This document shows, in pieces, positions 9,057 to 18,500 of a stretch of 64,000 nucleotides of DNA (the first letter of the stretch is position 1; every line of letters starts with the position of its first letter). This stretch comes from Candidatus Tepidiaquacellales bacterium UBA2330. Lineage in GTDB: Bacteria > Bacteroidota > Ignavibacteria > Tepidaquicellales > Tepidaquicellaceae. The stretch lies in NCBI GenBank assembly GCA_002344965.1, contig DDUU01000037.1, positions 82,283 to 146,282 on the forward strand, read 5' to 3'. Under the pieces are notes generated by a model, which saw only the letters and a list, made by a program, of their open reading frames with translations, made no database searches and was not told the DNA's origin. A program made the position numbers and the translations under genes.

Positions 9057-10121
9057 TTATTTCATCAAAGCTTCCATCCTGCTCCGGATAGCTCCGGCGT
9101 TTTTACTTTTGTAATAAGTTCTGGTAGTGGTAGTAGATGAATGACCAAGTAAATCAGCTAGATCACCTTCCGCTAAACCTTTATTAGCAAAAGTAGTTGC
9201 AAAAGTTTTTCTAAACGTCTTTAGATTATATGAACTTCCTTTTAATTCTAACTCGTTTAGAATTTTTCTAAAAGTTTTTCCAATCCTTTCAACGTTAAAT
9301 TGTTTAAATACTTTTTCATCAACCCCCAAGGTTTTAATTCTTGGGAGTTCTTTTTTAATAAATTTCATTAGTTCAGTGTAAATGGGGAATTCAATACATC
9401 CCTGAGTCTTTGAAACTTTTAAACTAAGAATCTTCGACTTGAGATCAAAATCCCCGGCACGCATTTCAAATATATCACCGGGACGGATTCCTGTTAAGAG
9501 AAGAAATTTAAAGATTACAAAATACTCCTTATTTTTCAGTTCAGACTGAGCCAGGATCTGCTCAAGATCATTTTCTTTAAAAGTATTTATTTGCCTGGTA
9601 CCTGCTTTAGGTGTATGTCTTTTAGCAATTGGAGATTTATCAATGTATTCCTCTTCAATCAGATAATTGAAAAACCCCTTCAAATATCTGATATACGTAA
9701 TAACTGTCGCGTTAGCATTTTCCTTATTTTTTCTCAGTATGAACGCTTCTATATCTGATTTGTTTATCTTGGTAACTTCAGTATCCGATTTTACATCTTC
9801 CTGAAACTGCTTAATAACATTTTCAAAAATTCTGGAGTGATTGTCTCGTTTACCGCTAGCTGTAGTTTTCTTTATTGTTTTTAAATATGTTGCCGCTGCA
9901 TCGGCAAGCGTTAATTTTGTGTTTGTATTTTTTGGTATAATCACACCGTATTTTATTTTTATCTTGTTATCTTTCTCAATCAATTCGAATTCCTTTTTGA
10001 GAGCTTCAGCTTTGACTCTGTTTACTGGAGAAAACTCCAGATAAGTACACTTAGTAATTCGTTTTCCGTTTAAATGATACGCTATGTAATATTTATTTCG
10101 GTTATTAAATAATGATGCCAT
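9057..10121 (-). CDS. Tyrosine recombinase (island integrase)
   Basis: A 354-residue site-specific recombinase that most likely inserts and excises this island at tRNA-Thr. An N-terminal Arm/SAM-like core-binding part spans about residues 1-170 and the catalytic domain about 175-354. Visible catalytic residues are Arg213 (GIRPGD), Lys238 (VSKTQG), Arg304 (LKTFRKTF), His327 (LGHSS) and nucleophile Tyr336 (TRTYY). The usual His of the HxxR box is Lys301. The gene reads toward the tRNA and sits next to attL, the usual placement. The excisionase-like gene ends 1 base before its start region, so the two are probably one transcript. Confidence 0.95.
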   Translation of the reverse strand: MASLFNNRNKYYIAYHLNGKRITKCTYLEFSPVNRVKAEALKKEFELIEKDNKIKIKYGVIIPKNTNTKLTLADAAATYLKTIKKTTASGKRDNHSRIFENVIKQFQEDVKSDTEVTKINKSDIEAFILRKNKENANATVITYIRYLKGFFNYLIEEEYIDKSPIAKRHTPKAGTRQINTFKENDLEQILAQSELKNKEYFVIFKFLLLTGIRPGDIFEMRAGDFDLKSKILSLKVSKTQGCIEFPIYTELMKFIKKELPRIKTLGVDEKVFKQFNVERIGKTFRKILNELELKGSSYNLKTFRKTFATTFANKGLAEGDLADLLGHSSTTTTRTYYKSKNAGAIRSRMEALMK

Positions 10122-10122
10122 T

Positions 10123-10416
10123 TTACATTTTCTTTTTTAGATTTGAAATTATTGCTAATGCTTTTAATTCATCTTCTTCGCAGCTTATAACGTCACTGGA
10201 GGTTAATGTTCTATTTCTTGTTATGAAATCATCGAGCTTGCATTTTGGGACCCGATATTTTCCATCTATTTTTATTGCATCTATATGACCATAACGGACC
10301 CATTTTTTAATTGTATTGTATCCCACTCTAAGTTTTTTTTTGACTGCATTCAATGATAGTAGCCTGTATGGATGATCCTGATCCGGCGAACCACTTGTTT
10401 CTTTTTTCTTTACCAT
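10123..10416 (-). CDS. Excisionase-like helix-turn-helix DNA-binding protein
   Basis: A 97-residue small DNA-binding protein. Residues about 18-70 form a MerR/excisionase-like winged helix-turn-helix, seen as LSLNAVKKKLRVGYNTIKKW followed by VRYGHIDAIKIDGKYRVPK, then a helical tail. It stops directly in front of the integrase start, so the pair is likely co-transcribed, and it probably acts as recombination directionality factor for the island. Length and fold fit. A role as a plain transcription regulator remains possible. Confidence 0.8.
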   Translation of the reverse strand: MVKKKETSGSPDQDHPYRLLSLNAVKKKLRVGYNTIKKWVRYGHIDAIKIDGKYRVPKCKLDDFITRNRTLTSSDVISCEEDELKALAIISNLKKKM

Positions 10417-10624
10417 CTTTTAACATTATTAGTGTTCATATGATTTATGTTTATTAATTTTTATAAATTGTAAATTTAATTTAGTAATTGTTTGATTATT
10501 ATAAGTTCTATAAATGATCTTCTTCATATATTATACCATTTTCAACTTTAAAATATGTTCCGTGCTATTGTTTTTTACCACAGCGTTAATTATTTTCAAT
10601 TAGAACAGGTTTGTCAGAATTGAT

Positions 10625-10651
10625 AAACCCGGGATTTTCAGACCCGGGTTT
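10625..10651 (-). terminator. Bidirectional hairpin terminator
   Basis: A perfect 9-bp stem AAACCCGGG/CCCGGGTTT (10625-10633 with 10643-10651) with T-rich sequence on both outer sides. It lies between the small coiled-coil gene and the excisionase gene and probably ends the former. Confidence 0.7.
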
Positions 10652-10695
10652 TACATTTAAATGATTAACAGTTTGATTCTTCCAAACCGTCTGGA

Positions 10696-11022
10696 TTATT
10701 TTTTCTCCTTTCCTTTTAGAATTTCCTGATCACTCAGATCTTCTTTCAACAACTCATCTATTTCTTCCTGAATTGCATTGCGTAATAAATTTTCCTCTGC
10801 AATCTCTTGAATTTGATCGATTATAATATCAACCCTTGAATTCATTGTTGCTTTACTTCTTTCAAGACTAGCTAGCAGATCTTGAATTTCCAGGGATTTT
10901 CTATTATTTTCTTTATCTGTTGGTACATTTTCATTTTTTATTCTTACAAGCTTACTACTATTTTTTTTGATTTGCATATTTATGTATTTTAAATTTTTTA
11001 AAAATGTTTGAAATTTATTCAC
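10696..11022 (-). CDS. Hypothetical charged, helical protein
   Basis: A 108-residue protein that I do not recognise. It is rich in Lys, Glu, Asn and Ile and looks almost entirely helical, with probable coiled coil (for example IQDLLASLERSKATMNSRVD, then an acidic C-terminal half). No cysteines, signal peptide or membrane segment are visible. It sits between the excisionase-like gene and another small unknown gene on the same strand inside the island and is followed by a good terminator. A regulatory or structural role for the element is possible but unsupported. Confidence 0.55.
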   Translation of the reverse strand: MNKFQTFLKNLKYINMQIKKNSSKLVRIKNENVPTDKENNRKSLEIQDLLASLERSKATMNSRVDIIIDQIQEIAEENLLRNAIQEEIDELLKEDLSDQEILKGKEKK

Positions 11023-11225
11023 CTTCTACTGAAGGTTCTTAGAAATTTGCAACCTGTAGATCTCCAGGCAGCATTTTTCTTATTTGAATGTTTCGATATT
11101 TAAGATTTAAGTCCAAGCAACCATCGAATGTATCCGGTTTTTTTTACCTGCGGTTCAATTCCATTTTGCTTATCCTCGGGAAAAATATTACGGCTATCAA
11201 TTTGTTTGCCTAGTGGCTATTGACT

Positions 11226-11239
11226 TACCGATATATTTT
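11226..11239. repeat. Shared leader motif TACCGATATATTTT, copy 1
   Basis: This 14-mer, preceded by AGTGGCTA at 11212-11219, lies upstream of the 108-residue gene. The same AGTGGCTA word and 14-mer stand directly fused at 14038-14057, upstream of the polymerase-like gene. It may be a shared control element of the island genes. Confidence 0.4.
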
Positions 11240-11262
11240 CACCTTCATTTCAGACGGACTTT

Positions 11263-11550
11263 TTAATCAGTTGCCTCTGATCCGGTCTGAGCATCATTTG
11301 CTTCCTGTGTATCACTACTGCTAAATTTACGCAGCGTAATCTGGTTAGCTAATTTTGCTGCTCCTCTAAAATCATAATTTACATTTAAGTTTTTTGATTC
11401 AATTAGATTTAAGAAATCATTTATTTGACCTTCATTCAAGTCGACATCAGTTATACGAATATCAACTGAAGAATTTTGATCTAATTTATTTAGATCTTCC
11501 ATAACAGAAGAAAATATTATCTTCCTATGGAGAGTTATTTTTTTTAACAT
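11263..11550 (-). CDS. Hypothetical small island protein (intact copy of a duplicated unit)
   Basis: A 95-residue protein of unknown function. The N-terminal half alternates hydrophobic and charged residues (LHRKIIFSSVMEDLNKLDQN) and may form a beta-alpha fold; the C-terminus is a Ser/Asp/Thr-rich tail. The gene and its upstream region resemble the next 400 bases (11690-12000), which carry the same promoter-side motifs but no open frame, so this is the surviving copy of a tandem duplication. No family is recognised. Confidence 0.5.
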   Translation of the reverse strand: MLKKITLHRKIIFSSVMEDLNKLDQNSSVDIRITDVDLNEGQINDFLNLIESKNLNVNYDFRGAAKLANQITLRKFSSSDTQEANDAQTGSEATD

Positions 11551-11601
11551 ATGATTTGATTAAAATTTTAAAAATAAGTTTTTAAAGTCTAACATTAATA
11601 G

Positions 11602-11622
11602 TTTTCTACACGCTTTAGAATA
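11602..11622. promoter_or_regulatory. Imperfect palindrome upstream of the 95-residue gene
   Basis: TTCTACACGCTTTAGAA at about 11604-11620 is an imperfect version of the perfect 20-bp palindrome at 11946-11965, embedded in the same flanking sequence. It lies some 50-70 bases upstream of the start codon and is a candidate operator. Confidence 0.45.
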
Positions 11623-11689
11623 ACTAATTAATGTTGAGCTTTTTTAATTGTTGATTTTTATTTAACGAAATTTAATTTACAAAGTCTTC

Positions 11690-12000
11690 ATCTTCTAAAT
11701 TTTCACTGAATCTATAAATTCTTAATTTATATATATCCTTTTGATTCAAGAAAATTAAGAGATCAAGAAATTGCTTTCCTACCAATTAATATAAGTGAAA
11801 CGAATATTAACTGAAGTATTTGTGCTAGCTCATCTACAGTGAAATAAACATTATTTTTCCATGTAGATTTTTATTTATTTCATAATTTTCTATTTAATTA
11901 AAAAAAAAATTTGTATTACTGTTTTAAGAAGCCTAACATAAAAGTATTCTAAGCGCTTAGAATAAATAATTAATGTAAAGCTACTAATTGTTTTGTTTTT
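11690..12000 (-). pseudogene. Decayed second copy of the 95-residue gene unit
   Basis: Several blocks match the intact unit at 11263-11650 in the same order, for example ACGAATATTAACTGAAG against ACGAATATCAACTGAAG, and the AACTAATTAATGT-type upstream block. No continuous reading frame remains. It is the relic of a tandem duplication. Confidence 0.5.
11946..11965. promoter_or_regulatory. Perfect 20-bp palindrome, candidate operator
   Basis: The 20 bases read identically on both strands (centre AAGCGCTT). They occupy the position in the decayed gene copy that the imperfect palindrome occupies upstream of the intact copy. A dimeric repressor site is the simplest reading; the cognate regulator is unknown. 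Confidence 0.5.
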
Positions 12001-12705
12001 AGTGGTTTATTTTTGGTCCGAAAGAATTGCCATGAACCATGATTATCTCATTAATTTCTTAATGATTTTTATAAGGTCTTAACGGTTTGTTGCCCTTCTC
12101 AATCTCGACTGTTAAGATAACCGAGATCCTCTGTAGTTTTTTAGGTGTGATATTACTTTGTAACTTTTATTACTAATCTTACTCCTTGTTTTGTTATTAA
12201 ATTAAAACGTTTATACAAAATTTATAAAACTCTCTAAGAATAATTAGCTTAAGTCAGCTGAAATCAAATTATTTTAGAGTCGATACGTCAAAGAGCGTTT
12301 ATAAAGTGCGTACAAAATATATGTTTGAATTAAATATGTCAAGGGGAATATTGGACTAAAGAAAAAATATTTATCACATCCGTCCAAAATGTTGAAGAAA
12401 TACAGTTATTCTCAATTATTATTTTCATCCAGGTAAAGCTTCATTGCTGAAATAATAAGTTTAAGCTTTCGATTTTTTAATCTCCCTGCGGATAAGTAAC
12501 TTAATTTTAGATGTGATCCAGTCCTTCGGACCTTAGAGAGAGTATAATTTTTTTACATCTCTTTTAAGTTAAAACTTCATTTCTGGTAAAATTATGCACT
12601 TTTTAATCCAAAAGGTTCCCATACTGGAACATAAGTTATCTCTCATATTAATTATATTATTATTATTTATTATTATTATTATATTATTATTGTATATGTA
12701 CATTA
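12001..12705. other. Gene-free AT-rich stretch with ATT microsatellite
   Basis: No credible gene is seen on either strand. A small hairpin with ATCTCG/CGAGAT arms lies near 12100-12130. At about 12650-12712 the sequence becomes an irregular ATT/TTA trinucleotide run reaching the stop codon of the polymerase-like gene. The stretch could be a replication or recombination region of the element, but nothing specific supports this. Confidence 0.5.
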
Positions 12706-14004
12706 TTATTTAATAATTGGTTTATGGTGAATAATATTTAAGTACTTTGAATTCATAATATCTTTAAGATCCTCTTTATACTTATCTTCAATAACGAAAC
12801 TATCATGAACCACCAGCACTGGGACACCCTTGCTTGTAAAGTGCCGGATCACTCCAGCTGCAATTTGGGAATCGTAATTCTGTAGTTTGACTCCAATGTC
12901 TGAATTAAAATATTTAGCAATAGGTTTGTGCGCTTTTTTCCAACGGTTAAAATACCCCAGTATTTCTTCATCCGTAACTTTATTAAACAGAACTAATAAC
13001 TCTCTGTGCCTCGTCAGGATATCGCTACGGAGTCCCTCCAATGTCTTTTTTAATGTTGTTGAGTTTATTGAAACCAACGCAATTAATTTATATAAACCGC
13101 GAAGCAACGGGTTGCCATCCGACAGTTGCTCATAGACATTTCCCGATATGCGCTTGTTTTCAAGCTGGTACAGGATCCGAATATGCATTGAGCCAAAGTC
13201 GAGTTCAACCGTCGGTGAACCATTAATAGTTAGTTTAGCTCTTAACTCTTTTGGCATTTGGGATTCGATCCCGGAATAATACCGACCTCCGTGTTGAAAA
13301 TCATTATTGAATACTCTGTAGATATAAGGATTGCGTATTGTCCATTCATCGGTACTGCTTGTGATTCCAAATAATTTAAAAAATCTGTTGTGTGTTACAG
13401 CCTCACCAATGGTCACGTTTTTCAGTGCAAAGGTTGTTGATTGCCTCAAGTCATTGTAATCAGTCAACTCATTTCGCATCTGTATTATTTCTTTCGTATC
13501 CTGATAATCTATTTTTGTTTTTGTCTCTCTGTTTTTCAGTATAACAAATTCAGGTGGTCGTATATCTTCAACATATACAGGTTTGATATTCTGAAGCATG
13601 CTTACGGCAAGATCTGTTGGTTTGATTTTTGTTAATTGTCCGTAGTCCTGTTCCGGATTATAAAATCCTTTCTCAGACTCAATCAAACCTAACGAACTAA
13701 AACTATCCATAATTCCTACCATTATGTTGTAAGTGTAATAGTCAACCCTGTATCTTTTCGGGATCCCAGCATAGTATACTTTCCTTCTGGAATATCTTAT
13801 GTAGTAACGGGTATTCATACTTATCCATAGATTCAGCAGCGTTGAAACAAGGCATTTTTGTTTTAATGAAACTTTTATTGATTTGTCAATTGAAAGATCA
13901 GACCAAATATCTTTAACGATATTCGTAATGACCGGATGTTTGCTGGTGTGTTTTAGATTAAATGGCAGGTCATCTAAAATGTGGTAATCTTTTTTTAATA
14001 GCAT
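12706..14004 (-). CDS. Family-A polymerase palm-like protein (no exonuclease domain)
   Basis: A 432-residue protein of mobile elements. The C-terminal half has the three motifs of family-A polymerases in order. A motif-A-like VELDFGSMHIRILY contains Asp269. A motif-B-like R302-x3-K306 is in RGLYKLIALVSIN. A motif-C-like VPVLVVHDSFVIED contains His400-Asp401. Between B and C is KLQNYDSQIAAGVIRHF, matching the region before motif C in DNA polymerase I. There is no 3'-5' exonuclease domain and the protein is about half the size of Pol I. The first 200 residues are unassigned and may bind DNA. It may replicate or repair element DNA, or be an unusual primer-making enzyme; activity is inferred from motifs only. 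Confidence 0.65.
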   Translation of the reverse strand: MLLKKDYHILDDLPFNLKHTSKHPVITNIVKDIWSDLSIDKSIKVSLKQKCLVSTLLNLWISMNTRYYIRYSRRKVYYAGIPKRYRVDYYTYNIMVGIMDSFSSLGLIESEKGFYNPEQDYGQLTKIKPTDLAVSMLQNIKPVYVEDIRPPEFVILKNRETKTKIDYQDTKEIIQMRNELTDYNDLRQSTTFALKNVTIGEAVTHNRFFKLFGITSSTDEWTIRNPYIYRVFNNDFQHGGRYYSGIESQMPKELRAKLTINGSPTVELDFGSMHIRILYQLENKRISGNVYEQLSDGNPLLRGLYKLIALVSINSTTLKKTLEGLRSDILTRHRELLVLFNKVTDEEILGYFNRWKKAHKPIAKYFNSDIGVKLQNYDSQIAAGVIRHFTSKGVPVLVVHDSFVIEDKYKEDLKDIMNSKYLNIIHHKPIIK

Positions 14005-14024
14005 ACTCTTTGGTTTAAAATAAA

Positions 14025-14057
14025 GTAACCACTATAAAGTGGCTACCGATATATTTT
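14025..14057. promoter_or_regulatory. Hairpin and shared leader motif upstream of the polymerase-like gene
   Basis: A 9-bp inverted repeat GTAACCACT/AGTGGCTAC with 4-nt loop (14025-14046) lies 21 bases before the start codon. It is followed by the 14-mer TACCGATATATTTT, also found at 11226. The position fits an operator or a translation-control hairpin. Confidence 0.4.
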
Positions 14058-14137
14058 ATTTAGTTTAGTTTTTATAAATGTTTTGCATTGTCATATCTGT
14101 TCAGTATTGCATGACCAAGTTTAAGTTATAAATTAAA

Positions 14138-14161
14138 GTGGGCCACCTTTTAGTAGCCCAC
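14138..14161 (-). terminator. Hairpin terminator after the 175-residue gene
   Basis: The stem GTGGGC/GCCCAC (14138-14143 with 14156-14161) is followed, read on the minus strand, by TTTAATTTAT. It lies 9 bases beyond the stop codon of the gene that ends at 14170. Confidence 0.6.
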
Positions 14162-14169
14162 ACAGGTTT

Positions 14170-14697
14170 TCAATTTGTCGTTGCGAATTTCATCTGCCGG
14201 TTGTTGAAGCAAGTCTTCTTTGTTAATGTGTCATATCCGATAACAAAGAATTCATTTGCCAGCATGGCTGTCTTGCATTTATTTTTATGCGATTCAGACA
14301 ATGTTTCCGTATAAAGCAGGAATTCATGCCTTACAAGTTCTTTGAAGGCTGCCTTTACAGTATTCAAAGGAACATCCGCCAATCTCGAGATCTTTGATAA
14401 GTTAACATCAAACGGTTTGGAAAATAAAAATTGATACTTCCCTTCCTCGAATTCAAAACGCTCTGCGTGTTTTTTTAGATATACATACAAATAAAATGAA
14501 AAAAAACACTTGAAAGGAACGGTATAGAACATTGGGCTAATATCATCTGTGCAATACTGTAAGAACGCCGTCAATTTTTTATCTGTGAAATGAGTTTTCT
14601 TTTTCCGGGTGAAATTCTTATAAGCCTTCCGGCATTCATTTTTTTTCTCTTTGATCAATTTTTTATAATCTGCATCAGTAATTAAAATTGCTCTCAT
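14170..14697 (-). CDS. Winged-helix-like hypothetical protein
   Basis: A 175-residue basic protein not assigned to a family. Residues about 1-45 are very rich in Lys and Arg. The C-terminal half contains LSKISRLADVPLNTVKAAFK followed by ELVRHEFLLY, the pattern of a winged helix-turn-helix in replication initiators or regulators of plasmids and phages. It overlaps the upstream 85-residue gene by 4 bases (ATGA), so the two are translationally coupled. Because it stands next to the polymerase-like gene, a replication or control role for the element is plausible but not shown. Confidence 0.55.
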   Translation of the reverse strand: MRAILITDADYKKLIKEKKNECRKAYKNFTRKKKTHFTDKKLTAFLQYCTDDISPMFYTVPFKCFFSFYLYVYLKKHAERFEFEEGKYQFLFSKPFDVNLSKISRLADVPLNTVKAAFKELVRHEFLLYTETLSESHKNKCKTAMLANEFFVIGYDTLTKKTCFNNRQMKFATTN

Positions 14698-14951
14698 TCC
14701 TGATCCTCCTTTTTTTTAATTTGATCGTTTATGTCGTAAACACCAATAACGTAAGGAGGTATTTCACTAACTAGCTTGTTTAACTTATTTCTGTATTTTA
14801 AATCATCCGGATCAATTTTATCACCGGAATTAATTTTTTCAATCAGATTATTTTCAACATTTAAAAATTCTTCTAACAATTTTCCTGCGTACTCATAATC
14901 TTCTGTATGCTCTTGCTGTAACTCAAATAAAAATCTTGAAATCTTTTCCAT
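14694..14951 (-). CDS. Hypothetical small acidic helical protein
   Basis: An 85-residue protein, mostly helical by composition and acidic (YEYAGKLLEEFLNVENNLIE region), with no membrane segment or known motif. Its stop codon overlaps the start of the winged-helix-like gene, so they form a two-gene operon. This pairing of a small acidic protein with a basic DNA-binding protein recalls antitoxin/repressor modules, but there is no direct sign of that. Confidence 0.5.
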   Translation of the reverse strand: MEKISRFLFELQQEHTEDYEYAGKLLEEFLNVENNLIEKINSGDKIDPDDLKYRNKLNKLVSEIPPYVIGVYDINDQIKKKEDQE

Positions 14952-15564
14952 TTTTTAATTTAATTTAGTTTGTAAAATATTATAGTGTTTTAACCTTAAT
15001 TAGCAAAACTCCTATGTAAGATAAAATGAATCCTGCTGATCAGTATACTATCTTATATCATTTGACAAATTAATTAACAAAATTCCAAATGGATTTATAT
15101 CTTCAATTTTCATCGAACCTAAAGAGAATGGTCTAGCCCACCGGTTGTCCCTTACATAGATATAAATTTAAAAGATAACGTGACAGTTTTTTAACCCGCT
15201 CCCTGCTATTCGAAAAGGGTTACTGGTGGGGGGCTTTTCTGCCCGGTGTGCCTGCACTCTCTTCAAGGCTGAAAATATATTTGGATCTGTCCGATTTCCT
15301 GGAAAAATTTTTAGAAAATTATTTTGGGTTTATACAATTTCCCGGATTTGAATTTTGTGAGTAGGTTAATTTTAAAATATTTCATTTTTATGTTTAAGTT
15401 TATATTTTAAAAATATTCTAAATATGAATGAATCAATATTTACCGTCCACACCTATGTTCATTAAACATGCGAATGTACTCTCTGTTTTCAATTTGAATT
15501 AAGAACTATCTGGTTTAAATATCTTCGTCTCAGTGGAAGTATATTTTTTAAAATTATAATTTAA
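14952..15564. other. Gene-free stretch upstream of the Type ISP gene
   Basis: No open frame worth calling. Around 15195-15250 a locally GC-rich block (ACTGGTGGGGGGCTTTTCTG) interrupts otherwise AT-rich DNA and may be structured. The promoter of the restriction-modification gene must lie near the 3' end of this stretch, but no convincing -35/-10 pair was picked out. Confidence 0.4.
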
Positions 15565-18500
15565 ATGAGTAAAACTTCTTTTCAGGACATCTTAAATAAA
15601 TATCGGTGTTACTCACATTCGAACCGACACTTAGGTGAAAAGTTTGAACGACTCATGCAAGCTTTTCTATTATCGGATCCTAAGTATTCATACAAATTGA
15701 AAAAAGTTTGGCTTTGGAAAGAATTTATTGGCAAACAGGATTTAGGCGGTAAAGATTTGGGAATCGATCTGGTTGCTCTGACAAAGGATGGAGATTTCTG
15801 GGCAATACAATGTAAATGTTTTAATGAAGATACTTCAATTGATAAAAAAGCTGTTGATTCATTCATCACTACTTCAAGTCGGGAATTTAGAAACGAAGAA
15901 TTTAAAACTGTAAGATTCTCTAATCGGATATGGATATCTACTACTAACAAATGGGGACCTAATGCTACTGAATCCATACAGAATCAATATCCTCCAGTAA
16001 CAAGAATAAATCTTTCCGACCTGCATCAAGCACCTGTCGATTGGGATAAATTAGAAAACGGCATTCATGGCGAAGTTGCGAGAACACTCAAGAAAACTTT
16101 ACGTCCTCACCAGACAGAAGCTTTAGAAAAGACTCACGAGTATTTTAAAACAGCTGACAGAGGTAAGCTGATCATGGCTTGCGGAACAGGCAAAACATTT
16201 AACTCACTCCGCATAGCAGAAAAGGAAACAAATGGAAAAGGTCTGATACTATTTCTTGTTCCGTCAATTGCTTTGCTGGGTCAGACTTTGCGTGAATGGA
16301 CTACCGATGCTGAAGTACCTATCAATGCAATTTGTATCTGCTCTGATCCGGAAATCTCAAGGAAGAAAATTCTTAATGAAGAATTTGACAGCTTCAGCAT
16401 TGTTGATCTTGCCTTGCCTGCTTCAACAAAAACCAAAGACATTCTTAAACAGTTTGAGCACACAAGGTCTAAGAGCAGCATAGGTATGACTGTGGTTTTC
16501 TCAACTTATCAATCCATTGATGTCATTGCCAAAGTTCAAAAAGAATTAATTAAAAACGGCGTTGGTGAATTTGATCTCATAATATGTGATGAAGCTCACA
16601 GAACCACCGGTGTAAAATTATCAGGTGAAGATGAGTCAGCATTTATAAAAGTGCATAATAACAATTTCATCAAAAGCAGGAAGCGATTGTATATGACTGC
16701 AACTCCGCGTCTCTACAGCGATGACACAAAGAGTCAAGCTGCCAAAGCCGATGCAGTGTTGTGTTCAATGGATGATGAAAAATTATACGGAAAAGAAATT
16801 TACCGCATAGGTTTCGGTAAAGCTGTTGAGAGTGATTTGCTTTCTGACTATAAAGTCTTGATCCTTACATTAAGCGATAAAGATATTCCGCCGATAATGC
16901 GTGATAATGATATCGAAGTAAATACAAATGACATAACTAAAATTGTCGGCTGCATTAACGCTCTCTCAAAACAAATTCTCGGAGATGAAGGAGTCATTAA
17001 ATCCACAGACCCCGACCCGATGCAAAGATCAGTTGCATTTTGTCAGAGTATTGCCGTTTCCAAGAAAATCACTGAAGCATATAATGCTGCCGGAGAACTT
17101 TACATAAATTCTTTGCCGGGAGAGACACAAGAAAACATTGTTTCAGTTACTTCACGGCATATTGACGGAACTATGTCTGCTCCCTTTCGGGATGAACTTC
17201 TGAGCTGGTTAAAGGAAGACATAGCTAATGGTGAAAGCAGAATTCTTACAAATGTTCGTTGTCTGAGTGAAGGGGTTGATGTTCCTTCACTTGACAGTGT
17301 GATGTTTTTATCGGCAAAAAATTCTCAGATAGATGTGGTTCAGTCTGTGGGAAGAGTCATGAGAAAAGCACCCGGAAAAAAATACGGATATATTATTATT
17401 CCCGTCGTAATCCCATCAGACGTCGAGGCGGAGAGAGCGCTTGATGATAATGAACGTTATAAAGTTGTATGGACTGTGTTGAACGCTCTGCGCGCGCACG
17501 ATGATAGATTCAATGCAACCATTAACAAAATTGAGTTAAATAAAAAGAAGCCCATCAATATACTTATCGGCGGTGTTCCGAATTATTTTGATCAGGACGA
17601 AACGGGAAGTACAAGAGAAAAATCTGACAAGTCGCTAACACAAAAAGATATCACACAGTTTGCTTTGCAGTTTGAAAAGCTTCAGAATATAGTCTTTGCA
17701 AAGATGGTGCAAAAAGTTGGTGACCGCAGATACTGGGAGCAATGGGCAAAGAATGTTGCCGAGATAGCGGAGCGTCAAGTCGAAAGGATTAATAGTTTGA
17801 TCAAAGATAAAGGAGAACATCAGAAAGCGTTTGAAAATTTTCTGGAAGGTCTGAGGAAAAATATAAATCCCAGTATTACTAAGCAGGAATCTGTGGAAAT
17901 GCTGAGTCAGCACATAATTACCAAACCGGTTTTTGAATCTTTGTTCGAAGGATATTCATTCGTAAAGAATAATCCTATTTCTATATCAATGCAGAAGATG
18001 CTTGATCTTCTCGAAGGAAAGACAATTGAAAAAGATACAGAGGATCTCAATAAGTTTTATGACTCTGTAAAAATGAGAGCGAGTGGTATTGATAACGCTG
18101 AAGGAAAGCAACGAATAATCATCGAACTCTATGACAAGTTTTTTAAAACTGCATTTCCAAAAATGGTGGAGAAGCTGGGAATTGTTTATACGCCTGTCGA
18201 AGTGGTCGACTTCATCATACATTCTGTCAGTGATGTATTGGAAAAAGAATTTGGAAGAAGCATATCTGATGAGAATGTTCACATACTCGATCCATTCACC
18301 GGGACGGGTACATTCATATCGCGTCTGATACAAAGTAATCTCATACATAAAAAAGATCTTGAAAGAAAATACAAGCACGAGATTCATGCGAATGAAATTG
18401 TTTTGCTTGCATATTATATCGCAGCAGTAAATATTGAAAATGCTTATCACGATAATATGCATTCGCCCATTATTTATGAAGTGAAGAAAAACGGTAAAGC

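Noticed and set aside
12640..12712. ATT-rich run as an origin of replication
   Set aside because: Only a trinucleotide microsatellite is visible; no iterons, DnaA boxes or initiator gene adjacent could be confirmed.
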